A stretch of DNA of 64,000 nt, from positions 30,618-94,617 of the forward strand of contig JAIETJ010000037.1 of NCBI GenBank assembly GCA_019745275.1, given 5' to 3'. Shown here one piece after another: positions 36,983 to 45,560 of the stretch; the first letter of the stretch is position 1, and every line of letters begins with the position of its first letter. The position numbers and the translations under genes were made by a program. The stretch comes from Pseudomonadaceae bacterium. GTDB taxonomy: Bacteria > Pseudomonadota > Gammaproteobacteria > Pseudomonadales > Pseudomonadaceae. The notes below the pieces were generated by a model, which was not told where the DNA came from, searched no databases, and worked only from the letters and a program-made list of their open reading frames with translations.

Positions 36983-37004
36983 GGCGGATTACAACCCGCC
37001 CTAG
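36983..37004. repeat. Short REP-like hairpin between mshE and mshG
   Basis: GGCGG-ATTACAAC-CCGCC followed by CTAG, the complement of the CTAGGGCGG end, similar to the other GTAGGGYGG elements. It is in the only sizeable gap (70 bases) inside the msh operon apart from those near mshA/mshB, and may change processing or stability of the mRNA. Confidence 0.6.
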
Positions 37005-37018
37005 GCAGCGCCGCAGAG

Positions 37019-38743
37019 TCATGTCACCACCTCATCGGTGAGCGTCGCGCAGACCTTCAGCACTTCCTCGACGCTGGTTACCCCAGCCAAGGCGTAGTCC
37101 AGCGCGCAGGCGGCCAGCGGCCGGTAATGCGGATTGGCCTTGGCCGCTTCGGCGAAGCCTTGCGGATCGCTGCGGCGCAGGGCGGCAATCATCGGTTCAT
37201 CCATCTCCAGCAACTCGTAAACGCCGACGCGTCCCGAGTAGCCGCTGTTATGACACTGATGACAACCACTGCCGCGCTTGAACGTACGGCCGGCCAAGGA
37301 GCTGCCATACAAATTTTCCAGCCACGCCAGTTCGCGCGGCTCGGGCGTATGTTCGCCCATGCAGTTTTCGCAGACTTTGCGCACCAAACGCTGGGCCAAT
37401 ACCGCGTTCAGCGCGGTGGCCACTAGAAACGGCTCGGCGCCCATGTCGATCAGGCGCATGGCCGAGGTCAGGGCGTCATTGGTGTGCAGGGTCGAGAGCA
37501 CCAAGTGACCGGTTAAGGCGGCGCGCAGGCCAATTTCGGCGGTCTCTTGGTCACGCATTTCGCCGATCAGCACGATGTCCGGGTCTTGCCGCAAGGCGGC
37601 GCGCAGCACGCGACCGAAGGTCAAATCGATTTTGCTATTGACCTGCACCTGATTAACCCGTGGCAGGCGGTATTCCACCGGATCTTCCACGGTGATGATT
37701 TTTTTCTCCGGGCTATTAAGCTCCGATAAACCCGCGTACAGGGTGGTGGTTTTCCCCGAACCGGTCGGCCCGGTGACCAACACCATGCCAAACGGGCGCT
37801 GCAATAAGCGCCGAAAACGCACCAGCAAATCCGCCGGCATACCGGTGCCGTCGAGCTGGAACATCGCGCCACTCTGGTCGAGCAGCCGCATCACCACCGA
37901 CTCGCCAAACTGCACCGGCATGGTCGAGACCCGCACATCGATATTGCGGCCCTTAACCCGAATATTAAAACGCCCGTCTTGCGGCAAGCGCTTCTCGGAA
38001 ATATCCAAGCCGGACATGATTTTCAGGCGCATCACCAAGGCCGAGGCGATCCGATGCTCCTTCATCACCTGCTCGCTGAGCACCCCGTCGATCCGCTGGC
38101 GAATCCGCACCAAGCCATCATCTGGCTCGATGTGGATGTCCGAGGCTTTCATCTGCACCGCTTCTTCAAACAGGGTTTGCAGCAGACGCACCACCGGCGC
38201 TTCGCTGTTGCTGTCGGCGCCGAGCTTGGACAGGTCAAAATCGCTTTCTTGCAGATCGCCTTCCAGTTCACCGGCAATCGAGGCGATCTCGCTGGTGCGC
38301 CGATACACGGTGTCCAAGGTGGCAAGCAAATCCGACTCGCGCACCACCGCCGGCGTCACGCGAGTTTTCAGCAGGCGGTCCATCTCATCGAGGGCGAATA
38401 AGTCCAGCGGATCGGACATGCCGACCAGCAGGCCACCGCCTTCGCGGGTCAGAATAATCGCGCGAAAGCGCCGCGCCATGGCCTCGGGCAGTAACTGCAC
38501 CAAGGCGTTATCGAACTTAAAATGGCGCAGTTCGATAAAAGGAATTTTCATCTGCTCAGACAAGGCCGTGAGCAACTTCACCTCGGCGACAAAACCGAGG
38601 TCGATCACCGCCCGACCGAGTTTGGAGCCACTGCGCTTTTGCTCTTGCAGGGCTAACTGCAGCTGCGCATCGGTAAGTAAGCCGGCCTGAATGAGTAAAT
38701 CACCGAGGCGAATTTTGCGCTGGCGCAGGTCGTCTTGACTCAT
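37019..38743 (-). CDS. mshE: MSHA pilus extension ATPase MshE with N-terminal c-di-GMP-binding domain
   Basis: GspE/PilB-family ATPase of 574 residues that drives pilus extension. An N-terminal MshEN domain (about 10-75) has the tandem pattern RLGDLLIQAGLLTDAQL...ALQEQ...LGRAVIDLGF...LLTALSEQ...P, the known c-di-GMP-binding signature. The ATPase domain has Walker A GPTGSGKT (325-332), the Asp box TVEDPVEYRL and Walker B DPDIVLIGEMRD (387-398), and a tetracysteine zinc site (CENC, CHQCH). ATG overlaps the mshN stop. Its presence implies direct second-messenger control of the pilus. Confidence 0.96.
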   Translation of the reverse strand: MSQDDLRQRKIRLGDLLIQAGLLTDAQLQLALQEQKRSGSKLGRAVIDLGFVAEVKLLTALSEQMKIPFIELRHFKFDNALVQLLPEAMARRFRAIILTREGGGLLVGMSDPLDLFALDEMDRLLKTRVTPAVVRESDLLATLDTVYRRTSEIASIAGELEGDLQESDFDLSKLGADSNSEAPVVRLLQTLFEEAVQMKASDIHIEPDDGLVRIRQRIDGVLSEQVMKEHRIASALVMRLKIMSGLDISEKRLPQDGRFNIRVKGRNIDVRVSTMPVQFGESVVMRLLDQSGAMFQLDGTGMPADLLVRFRRLLQRPFGMVLVTGPTGSGKTTTLYAGLSELNSPEKKIITVEDPVEYRLPRVNQVQVNSKIDLTFGRVLRAALRQDPDIVLIGEMRDQETAEIGLRAALTGHLVLSTLHTNDALTSAMRLIDMGAEPFLVATALNAVLAQRLVRKVCENCMGEHTPEPRELAWLENLYGSSLAGRTFKRGSGCHQCHNSGYSGRVGVYELLEMDEPMIAALRRSDPQGFAEAAKANPHYRPLAACALDYALAGVTSVEEVLKVCATLTDEVVT

Positions 38744-40167
38744 GGTAGATCCTGTAACGCGGCAACGCGTTCGCCCGCAAAGCCGCGCGAACCTGCGTCC
38801 AAACCCTGGCCCTCGAGGGCTAGGCGATAATGTTTAGCGGCGTCGCTGGGCCGCTCGATTTGTTCAAGGGCAATCGCCAAGCCCAGTTGCCAGGTGGCCT
38901 GAGAAGGCCGCAAGCGCACCAACTGCTGATACAGCGCGGCGCTCTCTGGCCACTGCCGGGTTTGCTGATAACTGGCGGCGAGTAACGCGTGATAAGCCGG
39001 ATCACTGGCCAACGACGGGGCATTTTGTTTGAGGGTGGCCACCGCCGCCGGCATCGCGCCCGTCTGCAACTGCGCCCGCGCCAAGAGCATGCGCAGGTCG
39101 CTGTCTTGCGGGTGCGCCTGCACCTGGGCCGGCAACCAGCTGAGCAACTGCGCTGGCTGACCGTCGCCCAGATAGGCTTGCGCGAGTAACCGCGCAACGT
39201 CGCTATTGCTCGGCTGACGCTGGCGCAACAACTCAAGCTGGGCAATCGCACTGGGATAGTTTTGCTCGATTAAGGCTTGCCGAGCTAAGGTCATGGCGTC
39301 CGCTTGATGACTGCTGATGCGCACCTCGGCCGGACCTTTACGCGCTGTGCTAACGGCTGCCGGGCTTGGCGTTGGTTGGCTCGCAGGCAGCGGGTCAGCC
39401 TGCGCGGCAGGCACTTGGCGGGAACTCCAATCAGGCAGTTCGGGTTCATCGCTGCTGGCGCTGCTAGCGGCCGGGAATTCCTCCAGTGCCGCGTCAGTGG
39501 CCAGCGGCGCCGCCTGTAGCGGCACCTCTAACCACAGCAGCCAGCGATCACCGGCCGGCTCTAGACGGTCATGCACCTGTAGTTGCTCGCCCAAACCGAC
39601 CAACAATACCTGCACCCCAGTGCCACGCGCCTCGACCCGCCACGACAAGCTGCGCCCTGCGCCCTGCACGCGGCCCTGAGAGGGTTCGCCGCGCAGTTGT
39701 ACGCCGGGCAATAACAAACTCACCGCGCCGCTCTCATCGGTGCGCTGATAAGCCACCGAACTGTCCAGCAACAGTTGCAGAACTAACCGCTGGCCATCGT
39801 TTTGCGGCAGCACATCAAGCAACTGCGGCGCCGGAACGCTTGGCACCGCGACAGGTGCAACGACCACCGCAGGTTCAACCGCAGGCGTTACCGCTACGGA
39901 TGTGGTTAGCGGTTCCGGCGCCGGTTTAGCCGTGGCGAACAGCGACGGCGGGTCACCATTGACCACTCGACCGATCATCAGACCAATCATCACCGCTACC
40001 AGCATCACCGCAGCAAACCAAATCGAGCCACGCCGCAGCCGTTCGATTTTCTCCCGCCGGGCCGCGCCCTCCTCGTTCACCGACTGCAAGGCATCGCGCA
40101 ATGGCCATTCACCGGGTGCTGCGCGACGGTTATCCAAGTCACGCAGCAGTTCATTCACCAAACTCAT
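38740..40167 (-). CDS. mshN: MSHA biogenesis protein MshN (TPR)
   Basis: Bitopic inner-membrane protein of 475 residues: short cytoplasmic start MSLVNELLRDLDNRR, a membrane helix (about 48-68), a Pro/Ala/Val-rich linker, a beta-rich region and C-terminal TPR-like repeats (about 280-475, for example QALIEQNYPSAIAQLELLRQRQPSN and SLASDPAYHALLAASYQQTRQW). ATG 40167 overlaps the mshM stop (ATGA) and the stop overlaps mshE. TPR proteins of this type scaffold the secretin or inner-membrane complex. Confidence 0.87.
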   Translation of the reverse strand: MSLVNELLRDLDNRRAAPGEWPLRDALQSVNEEGAARREKIERLRRGSIWFAAVMLVAVMIGLMIGRVVNGDPPSLFATAKPAPEPLTTSVAVTPAVEPAVVVAPVAVPSVPAPQLLDVLPQNDGQRLVLQLLLDSSVAYQRTDESGAVSLLLPGVQLRGEPSQGRVQGAGRSLSWRVEARGTGVQVLLVGLGEQLQVHDRLEPAGDRWLLWLEVPLQAAPLATDAALEEFPAASSASSDEPELPDWSSRQVPAAQADPLPASQPTPSPAAVSTARKGPAEVRISSHQADAMTLARQALIEQNYPSAIAQLELLRQRQPSNSDVARLLAQAYLGDGQPAQLLSWLPAQVQAHPQDSDLRMLLARAQLQTGAMPAAVATLKQNAPSLASDPAYHALLAASYQQTRQWPESAALYQQLVRLRPSQATWQLGLAIALEQIERPSDAAKHYRLALEGQGLDAGSRGFAGERVAALQDLP

Positions 40168-41090
40168 GGCAGCCACTCCCGCAGGCTGGGCAGCCACGGC
40201 CAAGCACTCAGCAGTAGCAGCGAAGCTAAGCCGCCGAGCAAGCTGCAACTCAGCCAAACTGGCAAGCCTCTACGGGCCACCACCCCATCGGTATCCGCCA
40301 GCGCCCGGCGCACTTGAGCGGCGCCCACTTGGCGGCGGCCTTCACCGTAGGTGGCCATCAAGGCTTTGTTGCCAAGAATATTCAATAAGCGCGGAATTCC
40401 GCCGCTGCCGCGCACCAGCAAACGCACGGCGGCGCGGCTGAACAACGGCTCACCGCGATAACCGGCCACACTTAACCGCTCCTGCAAGTACCGCCCGGTA
40501 TCGGTGACATCCAGCGGGCGCAGGCGATAGGAGAAGGTGATGCGCTGCAACAATTGCCGGAATTCATGCCGAGCCAAGGTGGCATCCAACTCTGGCTGGC
40601 CAAACAACACCACTTGCAGCAGTTTGTTTTGCTCGGTTTCCAGATTGGTCAGCAAACGCAGGGCTTCTAGGGTTTTATCTGGCAAGGCCTGCGCCTCATC
40701 AATCAGCAGCACGGTGCTCTTACCCTGCGCCGCCAACTCGATCAGTCGATGGTGCAAAGCATCCAGTAAACTCATAGCATCGTGGCTCTCGACATCGGTG
40801 ATACGTAGTTCACGAGCCAATGCTTGGCGTAAATCCAACGGCGACAAGCAAGGGTTAGGCAGATAGGCCAGCTGGTATTTTTGCGGATCGAGCAGGTTCA
40901 ACAAGGCCCGGCACAGCAAGGTTTTGCCGGTGCCCACCTCGCCCGTCACCTTAATAAAACCCTCGCCTTCAGCCAGTGCCACCCGCAGTAAATTCAAGCA
41001 GGCCTGATAGGGCGCCAGTTGCACCAAAAACTCGGTATTCGGCGTCAGCGCAAAGGGTTTTTCGCGCAGTCCAAAATAGGCCTGATACAT
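40164..41090 (-). CDS. mshM: MSHA biogenesis ATPase MshM (ExeA/GspA-like)
   Basis: AAA+ protein of 308 residues similar to ExeA, which helps secretin assembly through peptidoglycan. It begins MYQAYFGLREKPFALTPN, the family signature, has Walker A GEVGTGKT (about 50-57), Walker B STVLLIDEAQAL (about 123-134), sensor and arginine regions, and a C-terminal membrane helix (about 277-300). It starts 4 bases after the mshL stop and ends overlapping mshN. Position and domain match the MSHA operon. Confidence 0.93.
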   Translation of the reverse strand: MYQAYFGLREKPFALTPNTEFLVQLAPYQACLNLLRVALAEGEGFIKVTGEVGTGKTLLCRALLNLLDPQKYQLAYLPNPCLSPLDLRQALARELRITDVESHDAMSLLDALHHRLIELAAQGKSTVLLIDEAQALPDKTLEALRLLTNLETEQNKLLQVVLFGQPELDATLARHEFRQLLQRITFSYRLRPLDVTDTGRYLQERLSVAGYRGEPLFSRAAVRLLVRGSGGIPRLLNILGNKALMATYGEGRRQVGAAQVRRALADTDGVVARRGLPVWLSCSLLGGLASLLLLSAWPWLPSLREWLP

Positions 41091-41094
41091 ACGC

Positions 41095-42708
41095 TTATCT
41101 CAACTCTTTAAAGGCTTCGGCGCTTTTTTGGATTTCATTTAGCCAGACGTCTTCAGTAATCACTTGCGGACGCATCAGAATCACCAGTTCGCTCTTACCA
41201 AGGTTCTTGCGTTGCTGCTGAAACAACCAGCCCACCAATGGCAGCGATGACAACCAAGGAACGTTGGCATCGACGTTCTCGTTGTCGCTTTGCAGCAAGC
41301 CACCAATAACGATCACCTGGCCATTGCGCGCACGCACGATAGAGTCCGACTGACGCGAGGTAGTGCGTGCCGTTGGCAAGTTTAGAGTGCCAAACTTATC
41401 GCCCAAGTTGATCTCAGTGTCATCCTGAGTAACCTTACTTACCGAAGGACGAACATGCAGCGTTACATTGCTCTGCGAATCGATTTGCGGGGTCACGTCC
41501 AGCGATATGCCGGAGAAGAACGGGGTTAAGGTGATATCCGGAGTTGACGAACCATCGCCGTTGGAGCTGGTTGTAGTGCTGGATGACACATCGGTAACAA
41601 AGTATTCATCAGTGCCAACTTTAATTACCGCTTTCTGGTTATTCAGCGTTGAAATACGTGGGGTCGACAGTACCCGCACTTCGCCTTGGGTCTCAAGCAG
41701 TTGGAGCACAGCGGTAAAGTCACCGGCGGTAACTGTCGCGCTGAATACCCCGCCAATCGTTTGCACCCCGGACAGCGCTGCACCCACAAGGCTCGCGCCG
41801 CCATCACTGCCGTTCTGCGACCAATTCACCCCTGCCTGAAAGCGATCAAACAAATTCACTTCAAGAATTTTGGTTTCCAAAATCACCTGACGCTGCAGGT
41901 TGCTATGCGCCAACTTTAGAAAGCCCTCGACACTTTGCTGATCGGTCGCCGAAGCGTGCACTACCAACAAGCCAGCCTGGGGATTGACCACCACATTGTT
42001 ACCTTGCTCAGTGCCAACGATCATGCTGACCACACCGCTGAGTTCTTTCCAGAAATCAACATTGCTGGTGGTAATTAACTGGGTAGACGGCCGCGTAGTG
42101 GAGCTCGTAGTGTTGGTGGTGGAGCTACCACTGCTGTCGCTGTTATCACTGGTAGTGACTTGCCCGGAGCTGACCTCGGTATCGGTAATGCCTTGGCGTT
42201 GCAGGTTCAGATAATTAACGTCGTAGGTACGGGTAACCGCCTGATTAGGCATGATCTGATAGCCGTAACTGGTGCGGCTAAAGTCATAGCCATAACTGTC
42301 GCGCACCGCTGCCAACACCTCCTCAAGGGTCACGTTGCGCAAGCTAAAGGTGATATTGCCGGTCACCTCAGGATGCACCACGATGTTCTTGCCCGCGCCA
42401 TCCATCAGGCTCAGGAAGAACTCGTTGGCCGGCATGTCTTTGGCCGCCACATCAAAGCGCGGCCCGCTGCGCGCCAGCTGCGTTGGCGCCAGCGGGGCAA
42501 TCAGCGCCGCCTGCACCGAAGGCGGCGGGACAGCCTTGGCGCGGCTTTGCGCCAAGGTTTCGGCGAGGATCCGATTGCTTTGGTCGTACAGTTGCTTGTC
42601 GCCATCGACAAAGGTTTGGCAAGCCGACAACAGACAAAGCGCCGGCAACAACGACAGGCGAGCGTGCTTGAGCGGTACACCGAGAATAATTAATTGTTTT
42701 GGCAACAT
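41095..42708 (-). CDS. mshL: MSHA secretin MshL
   Basis: Outer-membrane secretin channel for the pilus. The 537 residues include a lipoprotein-like signal with lipobox LLSAC (Cys30), a secretin N-domain/STAND-like part (about 85-180, KNIVVHPEVTGNITFSLRNVTLEEVL), a Ser/Thr/Asn-rich low-complexity loop (about 190-215) and the C-terminal secretin domain (about 320-530) with VRVLSTPRISTLNNQKAVIKVG and the VIVIGGLLQ...VPWLSSLPLVGWLF end. Shares the operon with mshK (4-base gap) and mshM. Confidence 0.95.
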   Translation of the reverse strand: MLPKQLIILGVPLKHARLSLLPALCLLSACQTFVDGDKQLYDQSNRILAETLAQSRAKAVPPPSVQAALIAPLAPTQLARSGPRFDVAAKDMPANEFFLSLMDGAGKNIVVHPEVTGNITFSLRNVTLEEVLAAVRDSYGYDFSRTSYGYQIMPNQAVTRTYDVNYLNLQRQGITDTEVSSGQVTTSDNSDSSGSSTTNTTSSTTRPSTQLITTSNVDFWKELSGVVSMIVGTEQGNNVVVNPQAGLLVVHASATDQQSVEGFLKLAHSNLQRQVILETKILEVNLFDRFQAGVNWSQNGSDGGASLVGAALSGVQTIGGVFSATVTAGDFTAVLQLLETQGEVRVLSTPRISTLNNQKAVIKVGTDEYFVTDVSSSTTTSSNGDGSSTPDITLTPFFSGISLDVTPQIDSQSNVTLHVRPSVSKVTQDDTEINLGDKFGTLNLPTARTTSRQSDSIVRARNGQVIVIGGLLQSDNENVDANVPWLSSLPLVGWLFQQQRKNLGKSELVILMRPQVITEDVWLNEIQKSAEAFKELR

Positions 42709-42712
42709 GGCG

Positions 42713-43174
42713 TTATCGACTCGGTTTCATGATGGGTTCGACCAAGCGCAACACCTGCTGCTGGCCTTGGCGCTCAAGCACCACTGAATGGGTATAGATC
42801 GCGCGTAACTGGGCGCCGGCAACGTCATCGCCTACCCGCCGCAACTGGCCGTTGATCACCGCTTGCGATTGCCCCGCGCCACGCACTATCGACTGCAAGC
42901 GTAACGTCGCTGGCGCGCCTTCATTGGCGCTAGCGGTGAGCGCCGAAGCTGGCGGCTGGGTTGGGTCTAGGGCTGCGTGCGCGACCGAACAAAGCCCAAG
43001 CAGTATCAATAAACCGACTGGCTTAACAGGTTGTTGAAAAATGTAGCGAGCGACGGCTAGGCAAGGCGAAATCAGCCGAAAAAGCGCAGTGTACAAGTTG
43101 TACATGAGCATTTTGAGGCTGATTTCAACGCCGCATAGCCTAGCGTAGTAATTTTTCATCCACCTGTTAAACAC
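42713..43174 (-). CDS. mshK: MSHA biogenesis protein MshK with a MITE-derived N-terminal extension
   Basis: PilP-like periplasmic protein linking inner and outer pilus complexes. A conventional signal peptide (VGLLILLGLCSVAHA) and mature ALDPTQPPASAL...IYTHSVVLERQGQQQVL are recognisable, but they are preceded by about 48 residues encoded by a repeat element. Removing the 144-bp element at its TTAA repeat restores GTG TTT AAG CCA GTC, a start with GGGGTGG upstream that overlaps the mshJ stop. So GTG 43174 is the likely start; the product is 153 residues. Whether the extended signal still exports is unknown; re-initiation at ATG 43159 or a downstream TTG is possible. Confidence 0.8.
   Translation of the reverse strand: MFNRWMKNYYARLCGVEISLKMLMYNLYTALFRLISPCLAVARYIFQQPVKPVGLLILLGLCSVAHAALDPTQPPASALTASANEGAPATLRLQSIVRGAGQSQAVINGQLRRVGDDVAGAQLRAIYTHSVVLERQGQQQVLRLVEPIMKPSR
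43023..43170. mobile_element. MITE-like element with TTAA ends inserted in mshK
   Basis: A 148-base stretch bounded by TTAACAGGT (43023-43031) and ACCTGTTAA (43162-43170), with longer imperfect inverted ends (TTGAAAAAT/ATTTTTCA) and an overall palindromic interior (GAAATCAGCC...GGCTGATTTC). TTAA at both ends is consistent with a target duplication, giving a 144-base net insertion, exactly 48 codons. It has no coding capacity of its own. I recall similar short repeats dispersed in Pseudomonas genomes, but their family and transposase are not shown here. Confidence 0.82.
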
Positions 43175-43835
43175 CAATCCACCCCGCTTCGCGGCTCAAG
43201 GTATAGAGCACCAGGTTAATTTTTGCCTGCCCTGGGCCGCCTTCGCCCACTTGGTAATCCAAGCTGTCCCAGTGCAGCTTCCAACCGCTGGCTTGAATCG
43301 CCTGCAAATACAGCAACAAATCAAAATAGCCACCCTGCAGGCTAATTTTTAAGCCATGCCGGTACAGGGTTACCGGCACTTTAGCGGCTACGTCCGCGGT
43401 CTTCACCGGCTCATCGGCAGCCAATTGCAGGGGCTCAGAAAAACTCTGCAAGGCCAGCAGACGGAGCTTTGGTTGGGCGCGCAGCAACTCTTGCAACACC
43501 GCGCGCATTTTTGCCGGTGGCAACAGGCCCGCGGTGTCGTGATCAATTTCTCCGATCAACTGCTCGCCACTGGCCTGCGCAGTAAGCAAGGCGCTGCGAT
43601 ACGGCGCATTAGGGTCGGCGGCGAGCTTAGCTTGCAAGTCGGCCAAGCCCACTTGCGCCGCTTGCTGACTGAGCACTGCGGTTTTAGTCAGCGCCTCTTG
43701 CTTGGCCACCCGCAGGGTTAGCGGGTCGCCAAGCAGCAGCATGTACAGCATGCCCACCACAGCCAAGGCCACGGCGTAACTCAGCCACTGTTCACGCGGT
43801 TCGAGCAGTAGCCAGCGCTGGAATAATTTATTCAC
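43167..43835 (-). CDS. mshJ: MSHA biogenesis protein MshJ (PilO/GspM-like)
   Basis: Bitopic protein of 222 residues: cytoplasmic start MNKLFQRWLLLEPREQW, one membrane helix (about 20-38), a coiled-coil stretch and a C-terminal ferredoxin-like domain with YRHGLKISLQGGYFDLLLYLQAIQ, typical of GspM/PilO-type alignment proteins. The GTG start 43835 overlaps the upstream stop and has GAGGAGG in front. The stop TAA lies in the TTAA boundary of the MITE-like element, so the insertion left it intact. Confidence 0.88.
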   Translation of the reverse strand: MNKLFQRWLLLEPREQWLSYAVALAVVGMLYMLLLGDPLTLRVAKQEALTKTAVLSQQAAQVGLADLQAKLAADPNAPYRSALLTAQASGEQLIGEIDHDTAGLLPPAKMRAVLQELLRAQPKLRLLALQSFSEPLQLAADEPVKTADVAAKVPVTLYRHGLKISLQGGYFDLLLYLQAIQASGWKLHWDSLDYQVGEGGPGQAKINLVLYTLSREAGWIGV

Positions 43836-44436
43836 CGGTTTTGCCCTCCTCGTCTAATCGCGAAGACAGGCGAAAACCCAGTAGCCCGGCGTCGTTACGC
43901 TGCAATTCAAAGCGGGCAAATTCGCGCCCACGAAACACCGGGCTGACGCCCAAACTCTGCAAATACAATGGTAATAGCTGCTGGTCTTGAGTCACGCCTT
44001 GCAGGCTCAAGGTGCTGCCGCCATCGCGCAGGGCAATCTCACTGAGCCATAAACCATTCGGTGGATGGCGTTCCGACAAGGCCGCCAGCGGTGCAACAAA
44101 ACCTGCGCTTTGCTGCTGGGTTAACAACTGCAAATGCGCGACCAAACGCTGCAATTGCAAGTTGCTGCGTTCCTGCTGGGCCAACTGCAGCGGCAACTGT
44201 GGGTCGAGTTGCGGCTCGACGAAACTGGCCTGCAGCGCACTTAACTGATCTTGCAGGTTTTGCGCCCGCGCTTGCGCCGCGCTGGCAAGCGTCGTTGCTC
44301 GCTGTAACTGCCAGCCTTGCCAAGCGCCATGCACCAACAGCAGCGTAAATAGCACGATCCAGCCGAGTACCATCTGCTTGGGCCGTGGGCCACTGCGGCG
44401 TTTTTGTTCGACTTGGTAGAGGTTAATGTTTTGCAT
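43828..44436 (-). CDS. PilN-like MSHA biogenesis protein (MshI2)
   Basis: A 202-residue PilN/GspL-type bitopic protein. It starts MQNINLYQVEQKRR, with the PilN-like cytoplasmic INLY motif that binds PilM/MshI, then a membrane helix (about 25-43), a Gln/Leu-rich coiled coil (45-115) and a small periplasmic domain. ATG 44436 overlaps the mshI stop (TGATG); an upstream open extension of 14 codons is unlikely. Such a gene is named mshI2 in other MSHA loci. Confidence 0.85.
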   Translation of the reverse strand: MQNINLYQVEQKRRSGPRPKQMVLGWIVLFTLLLVHGAWQGWQLQRATTLASAAQARAQNLQDQLSALQASFVEPQLDPQLPLQLAQQERSNLQLQRLVAHLQLLTQQQSAGFVAPLAALSERHPPNGLWLSEIALRDGGSTLSLQGVTQDQQLLPLYLQSLGVSPVFRGREFARFELQRNDAGLLGFRLSSRLDEEGKTGE

Positions 44437-45353
44437 CAGACCTCCAACCGTAAAGCAGCGCCAACGGCGGAGAAACAATAAGCCTGCTGCACTTCATCCA
44501 GCTCAGCGGCGGCTTGACCGACAAATAAATCGCGCAAATTCAGCGCCTGCAGATTCACCGCCAAACCATCACCGAGCGCTTTTAACGCCTGCGCACCGTC
44601 ACGCTTCATCGGCATCATCAATAAACGACTGATGTAGCCTTTACCCAACTGGCTTTCGAAGTAATCGAGAGAGCGCTGAATCTCCAGCGTAACACCGGCA
44701 AAATCCTGACTGGCTTGATCCAAGCCTTGCTCAATCCGGCGAGCCATATACAGATCAGCACCTTGCTGAACGCAGATCAACCCTTCGCTGGAGCGCAACC
44801 GCAGCAACGCCAGATTCAGCCCCTCGGCGCCGGCCAGTAGGCCCAGATTACGAAAGGCCATCTCAGTGACATCAATGCTCTGCAGTTTTAACTCGGCGTG
44901 TTTAAGCATACCGACCCATGCACTCACCCGGCTTTTCGCCAGCACCGCGCAATAGGCCATGCGCGAGCGACCTCGATAAGCATCGGCGGGCAACGCGAAA
45001 GCATCGACCAGAACCTGCTCAATGGGTTCGCTAATTTGCTCTTTGACCTTCCAGCGCATCGCGTCGCGTAGCTCGGCCGCGGGTACGTCGGGGCTATCGA
45101 GCAGGAGCATTTGGTAGACCGCCGGGTGCAGCAACAGATTCACCGGCATGCCGGCCAAGCCGAACTCCTCGACCATGCCCTTGAGCACAGCGGCCTGCTG
45201 GTCCGGCAACGCGGGACGAAACACACAACGTAGCAACTGCACCGGCTGGCCTGGGGTGCGCAGCACATGGGCCATGGCAATACCTTCAGGGCTGGTTTCG
45301 ATACCGAGCAAACCCTGCGGAGCTTTCTTATTTTTATTCAGCCATGCCAACAA
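44436..45353 (-). CDS. mshI: MSHA biogenesis protein MshI (PilM-like)
   Basis: First gene of the msh operon, about 305 residues. It has an actin-like PilM-type fold: GLLGIETSPEGIAMAHV near the N-terminus (phosphate-1-like), LLLHPAVYQMLLLDSPDVPAAELRDAMRWKVKEQI and VTLEIQRSLDYFESQLG, a motif of PilM-like proteins. No ATG exists at the 5' end. A TTG at 45353 has AAGGGGA five bases upstream and is chosen; TTG at 45350 and 45368 are alternatives. It should recruit the PilN-like protein next to it. Confidence 0.87.
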   Translation of the reverse strand: MLAWLNKNKKAPQGLLGIETSPEGIAMAHVLRTPGQPVQLLRCVFRPALPDQQAAVLKGMVEEFGLAGMPVNLLLHPAVYQMLLLDSPDVPAAELRDAMRWKVKEQISEPIEQVLVDAFALPADAYRGRSRMAYCAVLAKSRVSAWVGMLKHAELKLQSIDVTEMAFRNLGLLAGAEGLNLALLRLRSSEGLICVQQGADLYMARRIEQGLDQASQDFAGVTLEIQRSLDYFESQLGKGYISRLLMMPMKRDGAQALKALGDGLAVNLQALNLRDLFVGQAAAELDEVQQAYCFSAVGAALRLEV

Positions 45354-45469
45354 GGGCGTCCCCTTCAACTCTGCCTTGTGTTGATTTACTACAGATTAAC
45401 TCGCACCTGTAGAATGCACCTTTGCCTCAACCTTGAGTTCTAGTACCTCGGCACACAGGTTTCGGACAA

Positions 45470-45560
45470 ATCCTGGCGGCGCCTTTTGCCGCCAAGCAGC
45501 GTTGCCATTCCTCGCCATAGCCAGCTATGACTCGTCATGGCGCCTTGCCCGGCAACAAAA
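45470..45560. other. Structured intergenic region between mshI and trmL
   Basis: The 250-base gap between the divergent mshI and trmL holds at least two dyads: TGGCGGC/GCCGCCA (45474-45494) and CATAGC-CA-GCTATG (45516-45529). No clear promoter elements for the msh operon were found by eye. Structure might be a repeat remnant or a leader of trmL. Confidence 0.45.

Noticed and set aside
43159-43177. TTG at 43177 or ATG at 43159 as the ancestral mshK start
   Set aside because: After removal of the inserted element, the GTG at 43174 has a better Shine-Dalgarno spacing and overlaps the mshJ stop; the ATG belongs to the element itself.
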